Under the pieces are notes generated by a model. It worked only from the letters and a program-made list of their open reading frames with translations, searched no databases and had not been told where the DNA came from. Shown piece by piece: positions 1-8,998 of a stretch of DNA of 64,000 nucleotides. The DNA comes from an uncultured Paracoccaceae bacterium. GTDB lineage: Bacteria; Pseudomonadota; Alphaproteobacteria; Rhodobacterales; Rhodobacteraceae. A program made the position numbers and the translations under genes. Position 1 is the first letter of the stretch, and every line of letters begins with the position of its first letter. Location: the NCBI GenBank assembly GCA_951812305.1, contig CATOSB010000008.1:733144-797143 (forward strand). The letters run 5' to 3'.

Positions 1-810
1 GAAACGGTTGGCGTCGAGGGCCGCGGAGGATATTACGACAAATCGGGTGCAATGCGGGACATGATGCAGAACCATCTGATGCAGCTTTTGTGCCTGATCG
101 CGATGGAACCTCCTTCGAAGTTCGACCATGACGCTGTGCGCGACGAGAAACTGAAAGTGATCCGCGCGCTTGGTGATGTTGCGCCGCACCATATCGTCCG
201 CGGTCAGTATTTGGCAGGTGATGGTAATAATGGTTATCGGGAGGACGTTGAAAACGAACGCTCGCACACCGAAAGTTTCATCGCGCTGAAGGCCCAAATT
301 GAAAACTGGCGATGGGCGGGGACGCCGTTTTACCTGCGCACCGGCAAGCGATTGAAGGCGCGGGCAAGTGAAATCGCCGTTGTCTTCAAGGAAATCCAGC
401 ACCCGATATTTGGCCAGGAAGAGGGGCATCACAGGAATATCCTTTCGATCCGCGTGCAACCCAACGAGGGTATCGACCTAACCGTCACGATCAAGGAACC
501 GGGACCGGGCGGGATGCGTCTGGTTGACGTTCCGTTGGATATGTCATTTGCCGACGCGCTGGGTCCTTCGGCAGAAAGCGTACCTGACGCCTATGAACGG
601 CTGATCATGGATGTCATTCGGGGCAACCAGACGCTGTTCATGCGCGGCGATGAGGTCGAGGCCGCCTGGGCCTGGACGGACCCGATCATCGACGGCTGGC
701 AGGCCCGAAATGACGTGCCGAAAACCTATGACACGGGATCAACCGGGCCGGTAGATTCCGAAATGTTGTTGCAGCGCGACAAGCGAAGCTGGCGAGAGAT
801 CGAACCGTGA
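1..810 (+). CDS. zwf: Glucose-6-phosphate 1-dehydrogenase, C-terminal part (cut by window start)
   Basis: Catalyses NADP-dependent oxidation of glucose 6-phosphate to 6-phosphogluconolactone, the entry to the oxidative pentose phosphate and Entner-Doudoroff routes. The frame is open from base 1 (ETVGVEGRGGYYD), so the gene starts upstream and about 270 C-terminal residues are visible. Family features are the GRGGYYDKSGAMRDMMQNHL stretch, the FYLRTGKRL segment of the substrate site and the C-terminal AWAWTDPIIDGW region. Its TGA stop overlaps the GTG start of the next gene by four bases, so the two are translationally coupled. The neighbours encode the next enzyme and the glucose-6-phosphate isomerase, which confirms the assignment. 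Nothing abnormal is seen in the visible part. Confidence 0.96.
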   Translation, partial: ETVGVEGRGGYYDKSGAMRDMMQNHLMQLLCLIAMEPPSKFDHDAVRDEKLKVIRALGDVAPHHIVRGQYLAGDGNNGYREDVENERSHTESFIALKAQIENWRWAGTPFYLRTGKRLKARASEIAVVFKEIQHPIFGQEEGHHRNILSIRVQPNEGIDLTVTIKEPGPGGMRLVDVPLDMSFADALGPSAESVPDAYERLIMDVIRGNQTLFMRGDEVEAAWAWTDPIIDGWQARNDVPKTYDTGSTGPVDSEMLLQRDKRSWREIEP

Positions 811-1469
811 GCGTTCAGGAATTCGCCAGCCGCGAGGGTTTGATTGATTACCTCGCGGATTCAATGGCTGATGATCTGCGCGCTGCGATCACCCTGGATG
901 GCGCTGCAACCCTTGCCGTACCCGGCGGATCCACGCCCGGGCCAGTGTTCGACAGATTGAGCGGGGCCGGTCTTGATTGGTCAAAAGTGACGATCCTGCC
1001 GGGTGACGAGCGCTGGGTACCGGAAACATCTGAACATTCAAACGCGGCGCAGATTCGGGCTCGTTTGTTGCGAGGCAAAGCCATGACCGCGCAATTCCTT
1101 CCTCTTTATGACGGTGGCGACGGATCTGTGGGCGCACTTTCAGCAAGGCTCGAGCCATTGCTGCCACTGACGGTCGTATTTCTTGGAATGGGTGGCGATA
1201 TGCACACCGCATCGCTATTTCCCGGCGACAAAGTGCTTGGAACGCCGACGGGCGCGATTCTGCACTATGTCCCTGTCCCCGGGCTTGATCCGCGCGTCCC
1301 ACGCATGACGTTGACACCAGCCGCAATTAATGGCGCCAAGCGAAAATATCTGGTCCTTTTCGGCGATGATAAACTGGCCGCTTACAAGCGGGCACTGTCG
1401 GCGGAGGACCCGGTGCAAGCGCCAATTCTGGCAGTGTCCCGCAATTTGAACGTTCTTTGGGCGGAGTAG
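807..1469 (+). CDS. pgl: 6-phosphogluconolactonase
   Basis: Hydrolyses 6-phosphogluconolactone, the product of the preceding dehydrogenase, to 6-phosphogluconate in the cytoplasm. The 220-residue length is normal for the short bacterial (DevB-type) family. Visible motifs are the N-terminal LAVPGGSTPGPVFDRL phosphate-binding segment, ILPGDERWVPETSEHSNA and FLGMGGDMHTASLFPG. The GTG start at 807 is chosen because it overlaps the zwf stop by four bases and the N-terminus aligns with the family from there. The next gene, pgi, begins three bases after the stop, so zwf-pgl-pgi is one transcription unit. Confidence 0.95.
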   Translation: MSVQEFASREGLIDYLADSMADDLRAAITLDGAATLAVPGGSTPGPVFDRLSGAGLDWSKVTILPGDERWVPETSEHSNAAQIRARLLRGKAMTAQFLPLYDGGDGSVGALSARLEPLLPLTVVFLGMGGDMHTASLFPGDKVLGTPTGAILHYVPVPGLDPRVPRMTLTPAAINGAKRKYLVLFGDDKLAAYKRALSAEDPVQAPILAVSRNLNVLWAE

Positions 1470-1472
1470 ACG

Positions 1473-3089
1473 ATGGTTTGGAACAAACTGAATGATGCGT
1501 ATCGTAACATCGGTGAGCGTCACATTCTGGAGCTGCTTGCGGATGCGGGCAGGGCAAAAGAGTTTTCGGTGTCCGCTTGTGATATGCTCTTTGACTACTC
1601 AAAAACCAACATCGACGCGGAAACGCGGGCGCTTCTCCTCGAACTGGCCGAAGTCAGTGACGTGAAATCCCGCTGCGAGGCGATGTTTTCCGGTGAAGTC
1701 ATAAATGAAACCGAGGGCCGCGCCGTTCTTCACACCGCGCTTCGGAATCTCGACGCCAGCGTCGAAGTTGATGGCGAGGATGTAATTCCTGAAGTGCGCG
1801 AAACTTTGAGGAGAATGGACGATTTCGCCAATGAAATCCGCGGCGGGTCGATTACGGATGTCGTCAATATCGGTATCGGAGGCTCGGATCTTGGGCCCGC
1901 AATGGCGTATCTTGCGCTTGCACCGTATGGGGATGGCCCGCGCTGCCATTTTGTATCCAATGTCGATGGCGCGCATATCAATGACACGCTGCAAAGCCTT
2001 AATGCTAAATCAACTTTGGTCATTGTCGCGTCCAAAACTTTCACCACGATTGAGACAATGACCAACGCGCAGACTGCGCGCGATTGGATGGTTTTGGGCG
2101 GTGGTGATCCGACCAAGCAGTTTGCCGCACTTTCCTCCAACCTTGAAAAGACCGCTGCATTTGGCATCCCCGCAACGCGCGTGTTCGGGTTCGAGGATTG
2201 GGTCGGCGGACGCTATTCGATGTGGGGGCCTATCGGGCTGTCACTGATGATCGCCATCGGGCCAGAAGATTTTCGCGCGTTCCTCGATGGCGGTGCGGCA
2301 ATGGACAAGCATTTCCGAGAGGCGGAAGCCGAGGCAAATATGCCTTTGATGCTGGCGCTTGTCGGCATCTGGCACAATCAGATTTGTGGCCACGCCACGC
2401 GCGCAGTTCTGCCCTATGATCAGCGGCTGTCCCGGTTGCCCGCCTATTTCCAGCAGCTTGAAATGGAAAGCAACGGCAAGCGCGTCGGCATGGACGGCGA
2501 GATTCTGGAAATGCATTCCGGCCCGGTCGTGTGGGGTGAACCCGGCACCAACGGCCAGCACGCATTCTATCAGTTGATCCATCAGGGCACCCGCGTGATC
2601 CCCTGCGAATTTATGGTCGCCCGCGAAGGGCACGAACCAAAGCTGGCCCATCAGCACAGGCTTTTGGTTGCCAATTGCCTTGCGCAGTCAGAAGCGCTTT
2701 TGCGTGGGCGTTCGCTGGATGAAGCCCGCACCAAGATTGCCGACAAATTCGAAGGCGCAGAGTTAGAGCGACAGGCCCGCCACCGCGTATTCCCCGGCAA
2801 TCGGCCCTCGACAACGCTGGTTTATCCAAAACTGACGCCCAAAATGCTCGGTCAGATCACCGCGCTATACGAACACCGGGTGTTTGTCGAAGGCATAATC
2901 CTTGGCATTAATTCCTATGATCAATGGGGTGTCGAACTTGGCAAGGAACTCGCCGTCGCGCTCGAACCCGTTCTGGGTGGAGCGGCAGACGCATCCGACA
3001 AGGACGGCTCAACGCAACAATTGGTTGTCTACCTGACTAGTGCATTGCCTCATGCAATTTGCTGGGTTTCCCTGCCTTTTGTTTTCTGA
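1473..3089 (+). CDS. pgi: Glucose-6-phosphate isomerase with an IS-derived C-terminal tail
   Basis: Interconverts glucose 6-phosphate and fructose 6-phosphate. Family signatures are GGSDLGPAMAYLAL, VASKTFTTIETM, the GGRYSMWGPIGLS block, the HQGTRVIPCEF loop and the C-terminal NSYDQWGVELGKELA. The ORF has 538 residues, but the last 15 (ALPHAICWVSLPFVF) are read from an IS630-family element inserted at a CTAG in the final codons. Joining the sequence before the element to the flank after 4280 gives ...YLTS followed immediately by TGA (4282-4284), so the native protein was 523 residues. All catalytic residues lie well upstream, so the enzyme is probably still active (inference). The insertion also separates the gene from its downstream hairpins. 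Confidence 0.95.
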   Translation: MVWNKLNDAYRNIGERHILELLADAGRAKEFSVSACDMLFDYSKTNIDAETRALLLELAEVSDVKSRCEAMFSGEVINETEGRAVLHTALRNLDASVEVDGEDVIPEVRETLRRMDDFANEIRGGSITDVVNIGIGGSDLGPAMAYLALAPYGDGPRCHFVSNVDGAHINDTLQSLNAKSTLVIVASKTFTTIETMTNAQTARDWMVLGGGDPTKQFAALSSNLEKTAAFGIPATRVFGFEDWVGGRYSMWGPIGLSLMIAIGPEDFRAFLDGGAAMDKHFREAEAEANMPLMLALVGIWHNQICGHATRAVLPYDQRLSRLPAYFQQLEMESNGKRVGMDGEILEMHSGPVVWGEPGTNGQHAFYQLIHQGTRVIPCEFMVAREGHEPKLAHQHRLLVANCLAQSEALLRGRSLDEARTKIADKFEGAELERQARHRVFPGNRPSTTLVYPKLTPKMLGQITALYEHRVFVEGIILGINSYDQWGVELGKELAVALEPVLGGAADASDKDGSTQQLVVYLTSALPHAICWVSLPFVF

Positions 3090-4277
3090 TTCATGACGGC
3101 CATAGATGACGTTTGAGGAGAGGTCCTATGGCAAACAAGATTTACATTGTCGAGCTGAGTTCAGAGGAGCGTGCGCGACTTCGCGGTATGTTGAGCAATA
3201 GCAAATCATCGTCGCAGGCCAGTCTGAAGGCGCGTATTTTGCTCAAGGCAGATCAGGGAGCGGAGGGGGATAGCTGGACTGACAGCCGCATCTGCGAAGC
3301 GCTGGAGACCAACAGCGCCATGGTGGAGCGGGTCCGACAAAAATGCGTCACAGAGGGCGTGGACGCCGTGTTTCGGCGCAAGCCGCGCGCAACGCCGCCG
3401 ACGGCCCGGATATTCGACGGTGAAGCTGAGGCAAAGCTCATTACGCTGGCCTGCCCGGAGCCACCTGAGGGCTATGCGCGCTGGTCGATCCGGCTGTTGG
3501 CCAAACGGGTTATAGAGTTGCAGATCGTCGACAAGGTGCATCACAATACCGTCGGGCGCACGCTCAAAAAAACACGCTCAAGCCCCATCGCAGCCAGTAT
3601 TGGGTGATCCCGCCAGGTCAAAACGCCGCTTTCGTCGCGGCGATGGAGGACGTGCTGTCGGTCTATATGCGACCCCGCGACCCGACGCGGCCGCTCGTGT
3701 GCCTCGATGAGACATCAAAGCAACTGGTGGCCGAAACCCGGACGCCGATCCCGATGCGTCCCGGACGCCCTGCGCGCTTCGACTATGAATATCGCCGCTG
3801 CGGCACGGCCAACCTGTTCATGGGCTTCGCACCGCTTGAGGGACGCCGCCATGTGAAAGTAACCGACCGGCGCACGAAGGCTGACTACGCCAAATTCCTG
3901 CGCGATCTGAGTGACATCCACTTCCCCGACGCTGACCAGATTGTGCTGGTGCAGGACAACCTCAACACCCATAGCCCGACGGCCCTCTATGAGGCCTTCC
4001 CCGCATCTGAGGCCCGCCGCCTGACAGAGCGGTTCGAGTGGCACTACACCCCGAAACACGGAAGCTGGCTGAACATGGCCGAAACCGAACTATCCGTTCT
4101 GTCACGCCAATGCCTGGACCGAAGGATACATGACAGGCACAGCCTGTGTGAAAAGGTGCAGGCCTGGCAGGCAGATCGAAACGCAACCGCCACAAAAGCA
4201 AGCTGGCAATTCACAGCAGACGACGCCCGAACAAAACTCAAACAGCTATACCCGGCATTTTAGGTGGGTCAGCCCAC
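3040..4277 (+). mobile_element. IS630-family insertion sequence in the 3' end of pgi
   Basis: An element of about 1.24 kb is bounded on both sides by CTAG (3037-3040 and 4277-4280), consistent with duplication of a TA dinucleotide, the family hallmark. The ends are weak inverted repeats: GTGCATTGCCTCA on the left and GTGGGCTGACCCA as the reverse complement of the right end match at 8 of 13 positions. It carries one transposase split over two overlapping frames. Taking it out restores the native pgi stop codon exactly, which supports the boundaries. Confidence 0.88.
3128..4263 (+). CDS. IS630-family transposase, two frames joined by a -1 shift on a run of seven A
   Basis: DDE transposase. The first frame (ATG 3128 to 3607) holds the N-terminal helix-turn-helix; the second (to 4263) holds the catalytic core with CLDETSKQLV (first D), VQDNLNTHSP (second D) and HGSWLNMAETE (E). 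The natural junction lies earlier than the nominal second start at 3604. A -1 shift at the seven A bases 3566-3572 fuses the frames into a continuous family-like sequence, KKNTLKPHRSQYWVIPPG, giving about 379 residues. The shift may be programmed (ribosomal or transcriptional slippage) or a decay mutation; the run and the good fit of the fused protein favour programmed. ATG 3128 is preferred over 3113 because it follows an AGGAGAGG ribosome-binding site. Confidence 0.85.
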
Positions 4278-4326
4278 TAGTTGATTCCGGTTCCACTTCA
4301 TCTGGCCAAAAAGACTTCTGGGGAGC

Positions 4327-4377
4327 GCGAGGGGACTGGTCCCCTCGCATCGGTCGGATTTCGCTTTTAAGCGAAAT
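4327..4377. terminator. Two hairpins downstream of pgi (now separated by the IS)
   Basis: The first is a perfect 9-bp stem, GCGAGGGGA paired with TCCCCTCGC around a CTGG loop (4327-4348). The second is a perfect 9-bp stem, ATTTCGCTT paired with AAGCGAAAT (4358-4377). Neither is followed by a clear T tract, so classic intrinsic termination is uncertain, but their place after the native pgi stop fits an end-of-operon structure. Confidence 0.45.
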
Positions 4378-4465
4378 TCGAACCCGGTTCCACACGACAA
4401 CTTTACGTGCATGTCATCCAGCGGCGGTGCAATTTCCCTGAAACTCGACGAAAGGACCGTGCCTG

Positions 4466-5830
4466 ATGAAGTTTTCCCGCCGAAACATGATCCTGTCCAC
4501 TGCCGCGCTTGCTGCGGCTCCGCGCGCCGGATTTGCGCAGGTCAGTCCGGAATTTTGGGCACAGTTTTCACTTTTGTCGGGTCAGGGCGAGGACTTCGTA
4601 GCTGCCCTTGGATATATCCTTGATCGCAATTCGCCGGACATGGCTGCCGGGTTGATCCTTGCGATGCGGTTTGGGGCCGCGCCGGAAGAAGTTTATTCCG
4701 GGCTCTTGCGGAAGATCACCGGCGCGCAGGAACCGAGATCCTGGTTTGACTGGGTCGTCTGGCAGGAACAGCACCCCGAAATCGTGCCCCATGAAAGCTA
4801 TCTCGAAATCACGCGCATGGTGCATCTCGGTGTCGACGAACGCTTTGACCGGTTTCTGAAGCCGGAATACCTGACTCGCGATGCTGCCCGCATCCGCGCG
4901 GAAGAGATCATGTGGGGCGGTGTGCGGATGGACGGCATTCCTTCGCTGGACAATCCCAAACTGATCGCCGCCGGCGACGCGGATTATCTCGCAAGTGATG
5001 ACCTTGTCTTTGGCGTCTCAATTAACGGCGATGCGCGCGCCTATCCGCTCAGGATCATGGGTTGGCACGAGATGTTCAATGATGTGATCGGCGGTGTACC
5101 CGTGGCGCTGGCCTATTGTACTTTGTGCGGGTCTGGGATCCTGTTTGATACCGCCCGCGAGGGCGCGGACCCATTCATATTCGGGTCTTCCGGGTTTCTA
5201 TACCGCTCCAACAAGCTGATGTTTGATCGCCAAACGCACACATTATGGAATCAGTTCACCGGCAAGCCCGTTGTCGGTCCGCTGGTCGGGCAGGGAGTTG
5301 AACTGACCCGCCGACCGGTTGTCATCGATACATGGGCCAACTGGCGCGCGGCGAACCCCGAAACCAGAGTTTTGGATCTGCAAACCGGTTTCTTGCGCAA
5401 TTATGATTCCGGCGCAGTTTATCAAGAATATTTCGCTTCGCCCAATTTGATGTTCCCCGCAGCCGTGGATCAAACGGCGCACCTGCAAAAAGACTACATC
5501 TTCGGCATCACCGAATTTGGTGTGGCAAAAGGCTGGCCATTGAATGTGTTTGAGGGTGGCCGCGTGCTGAACGACGCGATGAACGGGCGAAATCTGGTAT
5601 TGATCGGCGATACAGCAAGCAGGTCCGTGCGCGCCTATGAACGCGGCGGGCTGGAATTCACGCAGTCAGGTGCCGGTGTTTCAGATGGCGATGGCAATGT
5701 CTGGAATGTTTCCGAGGCCGCATTGACCGCGCCAGACGGGCGCAGCCTGCCGCGTGTGGCCGGACATATCGCCTACTGGTTCGCCTGGGATGGCTACAAC
5801 GGGGATGTCGCAGAGCTCTATCAGGACTAA
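4466..5830 (+). CDS. DUF3179 domain-containing protein with Tat signal
   Basis: A 454-residue protein exported through the twin-arginine system: the N-terminus MKFSRRNMILSTAALAAAP has the SRRNM motif followed by a hydrophobic stretch and an Ala-rich cleavage region. The bulk matches DUF3179, with the hallmark YCTLCGSGILFD near residue 215 and downstream segments on substrate-like folds (GSSGFLYRSNKLMFDRQTHTLWNQ without gaps, here split for length only by description). The biochemical role of the family is unknown. It stands alone between the pgi hairpins and a convergent lytic transglycosylase gene. The start at 4466 is supported by the signal peptide beginning there and an upstream AAGGA. 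Confidence 0.85.
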   Translation: MKFSRRNMILSTAALAAAPRAGFAQVSPEFWAQFSLLSGQGEDFVAALGYILDRNSPDMAAGLILAMRFGAAPEEVYSGLLRKITGAQEPRSWFDWVVWQEQHPEIVPHESYLEITRMVHLGVDERFDRFLKPEYLTRDAARIRAEEIMWGGVRMDGIPSLDNPKLIAAGDADYLASDDLVFGVSINGDARAYPLRIMGWHEMFNDVIGGVPVALAYCTLCGSGILFDTAREGADPFIFGSSGFLYRSNKLMFDRQTHTLWNQFTGKPVVGPLVGQGVELTRRPVVIDTWANWRAANPETRVLDLQTGFLRNYDSGAVYQEYFASPNLMFPAAVDQTAHLQKDYIFGITEFGVAKGWPLNVFEGGRVLNDAMNGRNLVLIGDTASRSVRAYERGGLEFTQSGAGVSDGDGNVWNVSEAALTAPDGRSLPRVAGHIAYWFAWDGYNGDVAELYQD

Positions 5831-5846
5831 CCGCCCCGAGCATTTG

Positions 5847-7064
5847 TCATCCAAGCGCCTGCAAAAGGGCAAGCGACGGTTTTCCTGTGACCGCCAGCCC
5901 GCTGCGCTTTTGATATGCAGAAATTGCCGCCTCGGCCTTCTTGCCGATCACCCCGTCCACATCGCCGATGTCATAGCCTTTTGCCGCAAGGCGGGATTGC
6001 AATTTCTTGCGATCCGCCTGCGTCATGCCATTGGCATCGGGTGGAAATGGCGCAACAAATGGGCCTTCGCCGCGTATCCGGTCAGACAGATGCCCGACGC
6101 CAATCGCGTATTTCAGCGAATCGTTATAGCGGCGGAAAACGCGGTAATTCTTGAACACCAGAATGTTCGGCCCCTCGGTGCGGATCAATGTGCCACTGCC
6201 CGCATTCGGCAACTGGCCGCCGCGTGCCGGGCGCACGCCAGCGGAGGCCCAGGCCGCCACGCCGCGTGTGCCGCTGCCGGTGCCGTCGGGAACCGTCACT
6301 TCTAATCCCCATGGTTGGCCCTTCTGCCAACCGGACCGCGACAGGTAATGCGCGGCAGAGGCCAGCGCGTCGGTCGGGTCGTCCGACCAGATATCGCGCC
6401 GCCCGTCGCCATCGAAATCCACCGCATAGGCCTGATAGGTCGTGGGAATGAACTGTGTGTGCCCCATCGCGCCGGCCCAAGACCCGGTCATGCGCGACGG
6501 CGTGATGTCGCCGTTTTGCAAAATCCGAAGTGCTGCCATCAACTGGCCTTCAAAGAAACCGCGCCTGCGGCCGTCAAACGACAGGGTTGCCAGCGCCGAA
6601 ATCACCGGAAAATCCCCGCGACGGGTGCCATATCGGCTTTCAAGGCCCCAGACGGCCGTCACGACATGCGCCGGAACACCGAATCGTCCCTCGATTGCCG
6701 CCAATTTTCCGCCATACCGACGCAACATTGCGCGCCCGTCCTTAACGCGTGCATCTGATGCGGCGATTGCAAGGTATTCCTCGGTCGTGCGGCGAAAGTC
6801 GATCTGGGTACGGTCACGCTTGACGACATCGGGCATGAAACCCGCACCACGGAATGCTTCGTCGAGCGTTCGTTGCGAAATACCGTTCGACGCGGCGCGC
6901 CGGCGGAAACTCTTCAGCCAGGCATCAAAAGCGTCGCTACTCTGAATGGGATAGGCTGTCGCCGGTTTCGCCTTTGTGCTCTGGCTGACCGCGGCGTCAG
7001 AAACGCATCCCGCCAGCCCAAGAGCCACACCAGACAAAATGAACTCACGTCGTGGAAATGCCAT
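5847..7064 (-). CDS. Lytic murein transglycosylase (MltB/SLT_2 family) with peptidoglycan-binding domain, lipoprotein
   Basis: Cleaves the MurNAc-GlcNAc bond of peptidoglycan with formation of 1,6-anhydroMurNAc. The 405-residue protein starts MAFPRREFILSGVALGLAGC, a signal peptide with twin arginines and a lipobox (LAGC), so it is likely a periplasm-facing lipoprotein. The catalytic domain spans about residues 45-340 and contains the motif VWGLESRYGTRRG with the catalytic Glu, then GAMGHTQFIPTTY and DFDGDGRRDIW. The last 60 residues (QSRLAAKGYDIGDVDGVIGK onwards) form a PG_binding_1 domain. It is convergent with the DUF3179 gene and followed upstream by a 90-bp gap to the ABC exporter gene, so it may have its own promoter. 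Confidence 0.92.
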   Translation of the reverse strand: MAFPRREFILSGVALGLAGCVSDAAVSQSTKAKPATAYPIQSSDAFDAWLKSFRRRAASNGISQRTLDEAFRGAGFMPDVVKRDRTQIDFRRTTEEYLAIAASDARVKDGRAMLRRYGGKLAAIEGRFGVPAHVVTAVWGLESRYGTRRGDFPVISALATLSFDGRRRGFFEGQLMAALRILQNGDITPSRMTGSWAGAMGHTQFIPTTYQAYAVDFDGDGRRDIWSDDPTDALASAAHYLSRSGWQKGQPWGLEVTVPDGTGSGTRGVAAWASAGVRPARGGQLPNAGSGTLIRTEGPNILVFKNYRVFRRYNDSLKYAIGVGHLSDRIRGEGPFVAPFPPDANGMTQADRKKLQSRLAAKGYDIGDVDGVIGKKAEAAISAYQKRSGLAVTGKPSLALLQALG

Positions 7065-7153
7065 AACCTGTCCCCGAAATCTCTCGCGACAAATCTAACG
7101 TTCCTGTGCCGACTTGAAAGGCTTTAGTTGGATCAACCAAGTGGTAAGCGATT

Positions 7154-8848
7154 TTACTCCGCCGCGGGGATTGCGGCCCCGGTCAGTGCGGAATCAGAAA
7201 TGATTTTGCCGTCTTCCATACGGATCAGGCGGTCGGATTTGTCAAAGCAGTGTTCGTCATGGGTCACCGCGATCAGGCAATGCCCCGCCTTTGCAAGTCG
7301 CGGAACCAGAACATCATAGAAAAACTTGCGCCTTCCGGGATCCTGATCGCTCGCGAATTCGTCCAGAACAACGATGGGTCGTTCCTCTGCCAAGGCCAGC
7401 GAAAGCGCCAGACGCCGTAATTGGCCCGTCGATAATTCAAGGCTGGTGAACTGGTTGTCGACGATCGAGATGCCCTCGACCAATCCCATCTCTTCGATAT
7501 GTTCCTGCAGCCGTTTCCGGTCTTCTTCGGACAGGCCATCGAGATGGCGGAACAGGTAGAATTCGCTGAACACCGCTGAAAATACGGACCGGTACTCTGC
7601 AACATTGTCACGCGTCACTACCTGGCCATCCAGTAAAATCTGTCCCTCGTCCGGATGACGCAGCCCGGTCAGCAACTGAAGCAATGTGGATTTACCCATG
7701 CCGTTGCCGCCGGTGATAAACACCGATTCACCTGGGCGTAATGTCAAGTCGATGGGGCCGAGTGTGAAGGTATCGCGCGCGTTTGTTCCGTCACCAACTT
7801 CGCGGGACAAATGTGCCTTTACGCCGCGCAACTCGAGTGTTTCGAAACTATCGCGTTTTTCCAGTGCGTCCGATGAAACCTCCACCTCGGCGTTTTGAGA
7901 CAGCTCGGTTTCAATCCTTTCAAGCTCCTGAAAGGAAATCGCGGTTCTCGCAAATGCCGGCAGATTGCCGACCACCGTTTCTATGGGTCCGAAACTGAAC
8001 AACACCAGCGTCAGGATTTGCAAGGTCGTCACGCTGTCCGCGCCACTCATCAGCGGCAAGATGACAACGATTGCGATTAACAGCGAAATCAGGGCGCCAT
8101 TCGCGCCCATTTGCCCGTAGCTGTAATGCCGTTCAGACACCAGCGCCGCGTCGGCAGCGTCATTGATCTGTTGTTCCACGCGTGCGTCCGTGGCGCGACG
8201 TCGGGCCAGCCGAAGCCGCAATTCTTTGAATCCACGAAGGATGTCGTTGAGGCTGTTGTGATAGGCAACGGTCGCGTGGTGCGTTTTCGCAACCGCGCGC
8301 GAGGCCGGTCCCTCTGTCACAAAAAACGCCGTCACGCCAAGAGCAAGCGCGATGACGGTTGCAAGTACCGATGATGGCATTTCCAAAAACATGTACCCAA
8401 GGCAAAAGAGCAGAACGAGAACCGCCTGAATAAAACCAGTGATCCGCGTTGCCGTACCCGATACCGCCGCGATATGGTGCGTCGCGCTGTGATAAAGTTC
8501 GCCATGTCCACGCCTAAGAAAAAAGCTGACATCGGCGTTAAGCAATTGTTTGGTAAGATTACGTCGCATTCGCAGTTGCAGCGACTGAACCAGTTTCGCA
8601 CCGCTCAGGCTCGCCCAATGGCTGAAGGCCAGAAGAATGAGCGCGGCTGCGATCAATCCGGCAAAAAGGAAAAAATTCGGACCGCCCCTCGCGGCGGTTT
8701 CGTTGATCAGGAAGATCAAAGCCGTGCGGCTGCCTGATGCGATCAACACGAAAATAAACACCGGGCTGCGCAACAGGTCGCTTTCCCGCAAAATGAAAAC
8801 GACAAGCCTTTTGATCGTTTCAACAAGCTTTCGACTGGAAGAAGACAT
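7154..8848 (-). CDS. ABC exporter, fused membrane and ATPase domains, cyclic peptide export type
   Basis: A 564-residue half-transporter. The N-terminal 330 residues form a six-helix membrane domain (hydrophobic blocks such as SPVFIFVLIASG, FLFAGLIAAALILLAF, VLVLLFCLGYMFL). The C-terminal ATPase domain has Walker A GGNGMGKSTLL, signature LSTGQ and Walker B VVLDEFASDQDP. The order and sequence style match the SyrD/PvdE-like cyclic peptide exporters, which move small peptides or siderophore precursors into the periplasm. No nonribosomal peptide synthetase or RiPP precursor lies nearby, so the substrate is unknown. The gene is monocistronic as far as can be seen, with the divergent membrane-protein gene about 150 bp away. 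Confidence 0.88.
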   Translation of the reverse strand: MSSSSRKLVETIKRLVVFILRESDLLRSPVFIFVLIASGSRTALIFLINETAARGGPNFFLFAGLIAAALILLAFSHWASLSGAKLVQSLQLRMRRNLTKQLLNADVSFFLRRGHGELYHSATHHIAAVSGTATRITGFIQAVLVLLFCLGYMFLEMPSSVLATVIALALGVTAFFVTEGPASRAVAKTHHATVAYHNSLNDILRGFKELRLRLARRRATDARVEQQINDAADAALVSERHYSYGQMGANGALISLLIAIVVILPLMSGADSVTTLQILTLVLFSFGPIETVVGNLPAFARTAISFQELERIETELSQNAEVEVSSDALEKRDSFETLELRGVKAHLSREVGDGTNARDTFTLGPIDLTLRPGESVFITGGNGMGKSTLLQLLTGLRHPDEGQILLDGQVVTRDNVAEYRSVFSAVFSEFYLFRHLDGLSEEDRKRLQEHIEEMGLVEGISIVDNQFTSLELSTGQLRRLALSLALAEERPIVVLDEFASDQDPGRRKFFYDVLVPRLAKAGHCLIAVTHDEHCFDKSDRLIRMEDGKIISDSALTGAAIPAAE

Positions 8849-8998
8849 GCGTGTTTCGCGTTGCCCGTATTGGTGCGCAGATTGGTGCCACGCGGCCAGA
8901 AATCACATCGTTTGGCGCGCGTCAACGAAGCGGATGCAGATTGCGCGCAGAGAGCGGGTTAGATAGGGGTTTCGGGCCGCGCAACACAGAGCCGCATA

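Noticed and set aside
5754..6945. Long plus-strand ORFs opposite the lytic transglycosylase
   Set aside because: Overlapped completely by a clear family member on the minus strand; composition is that of antisense shadows.
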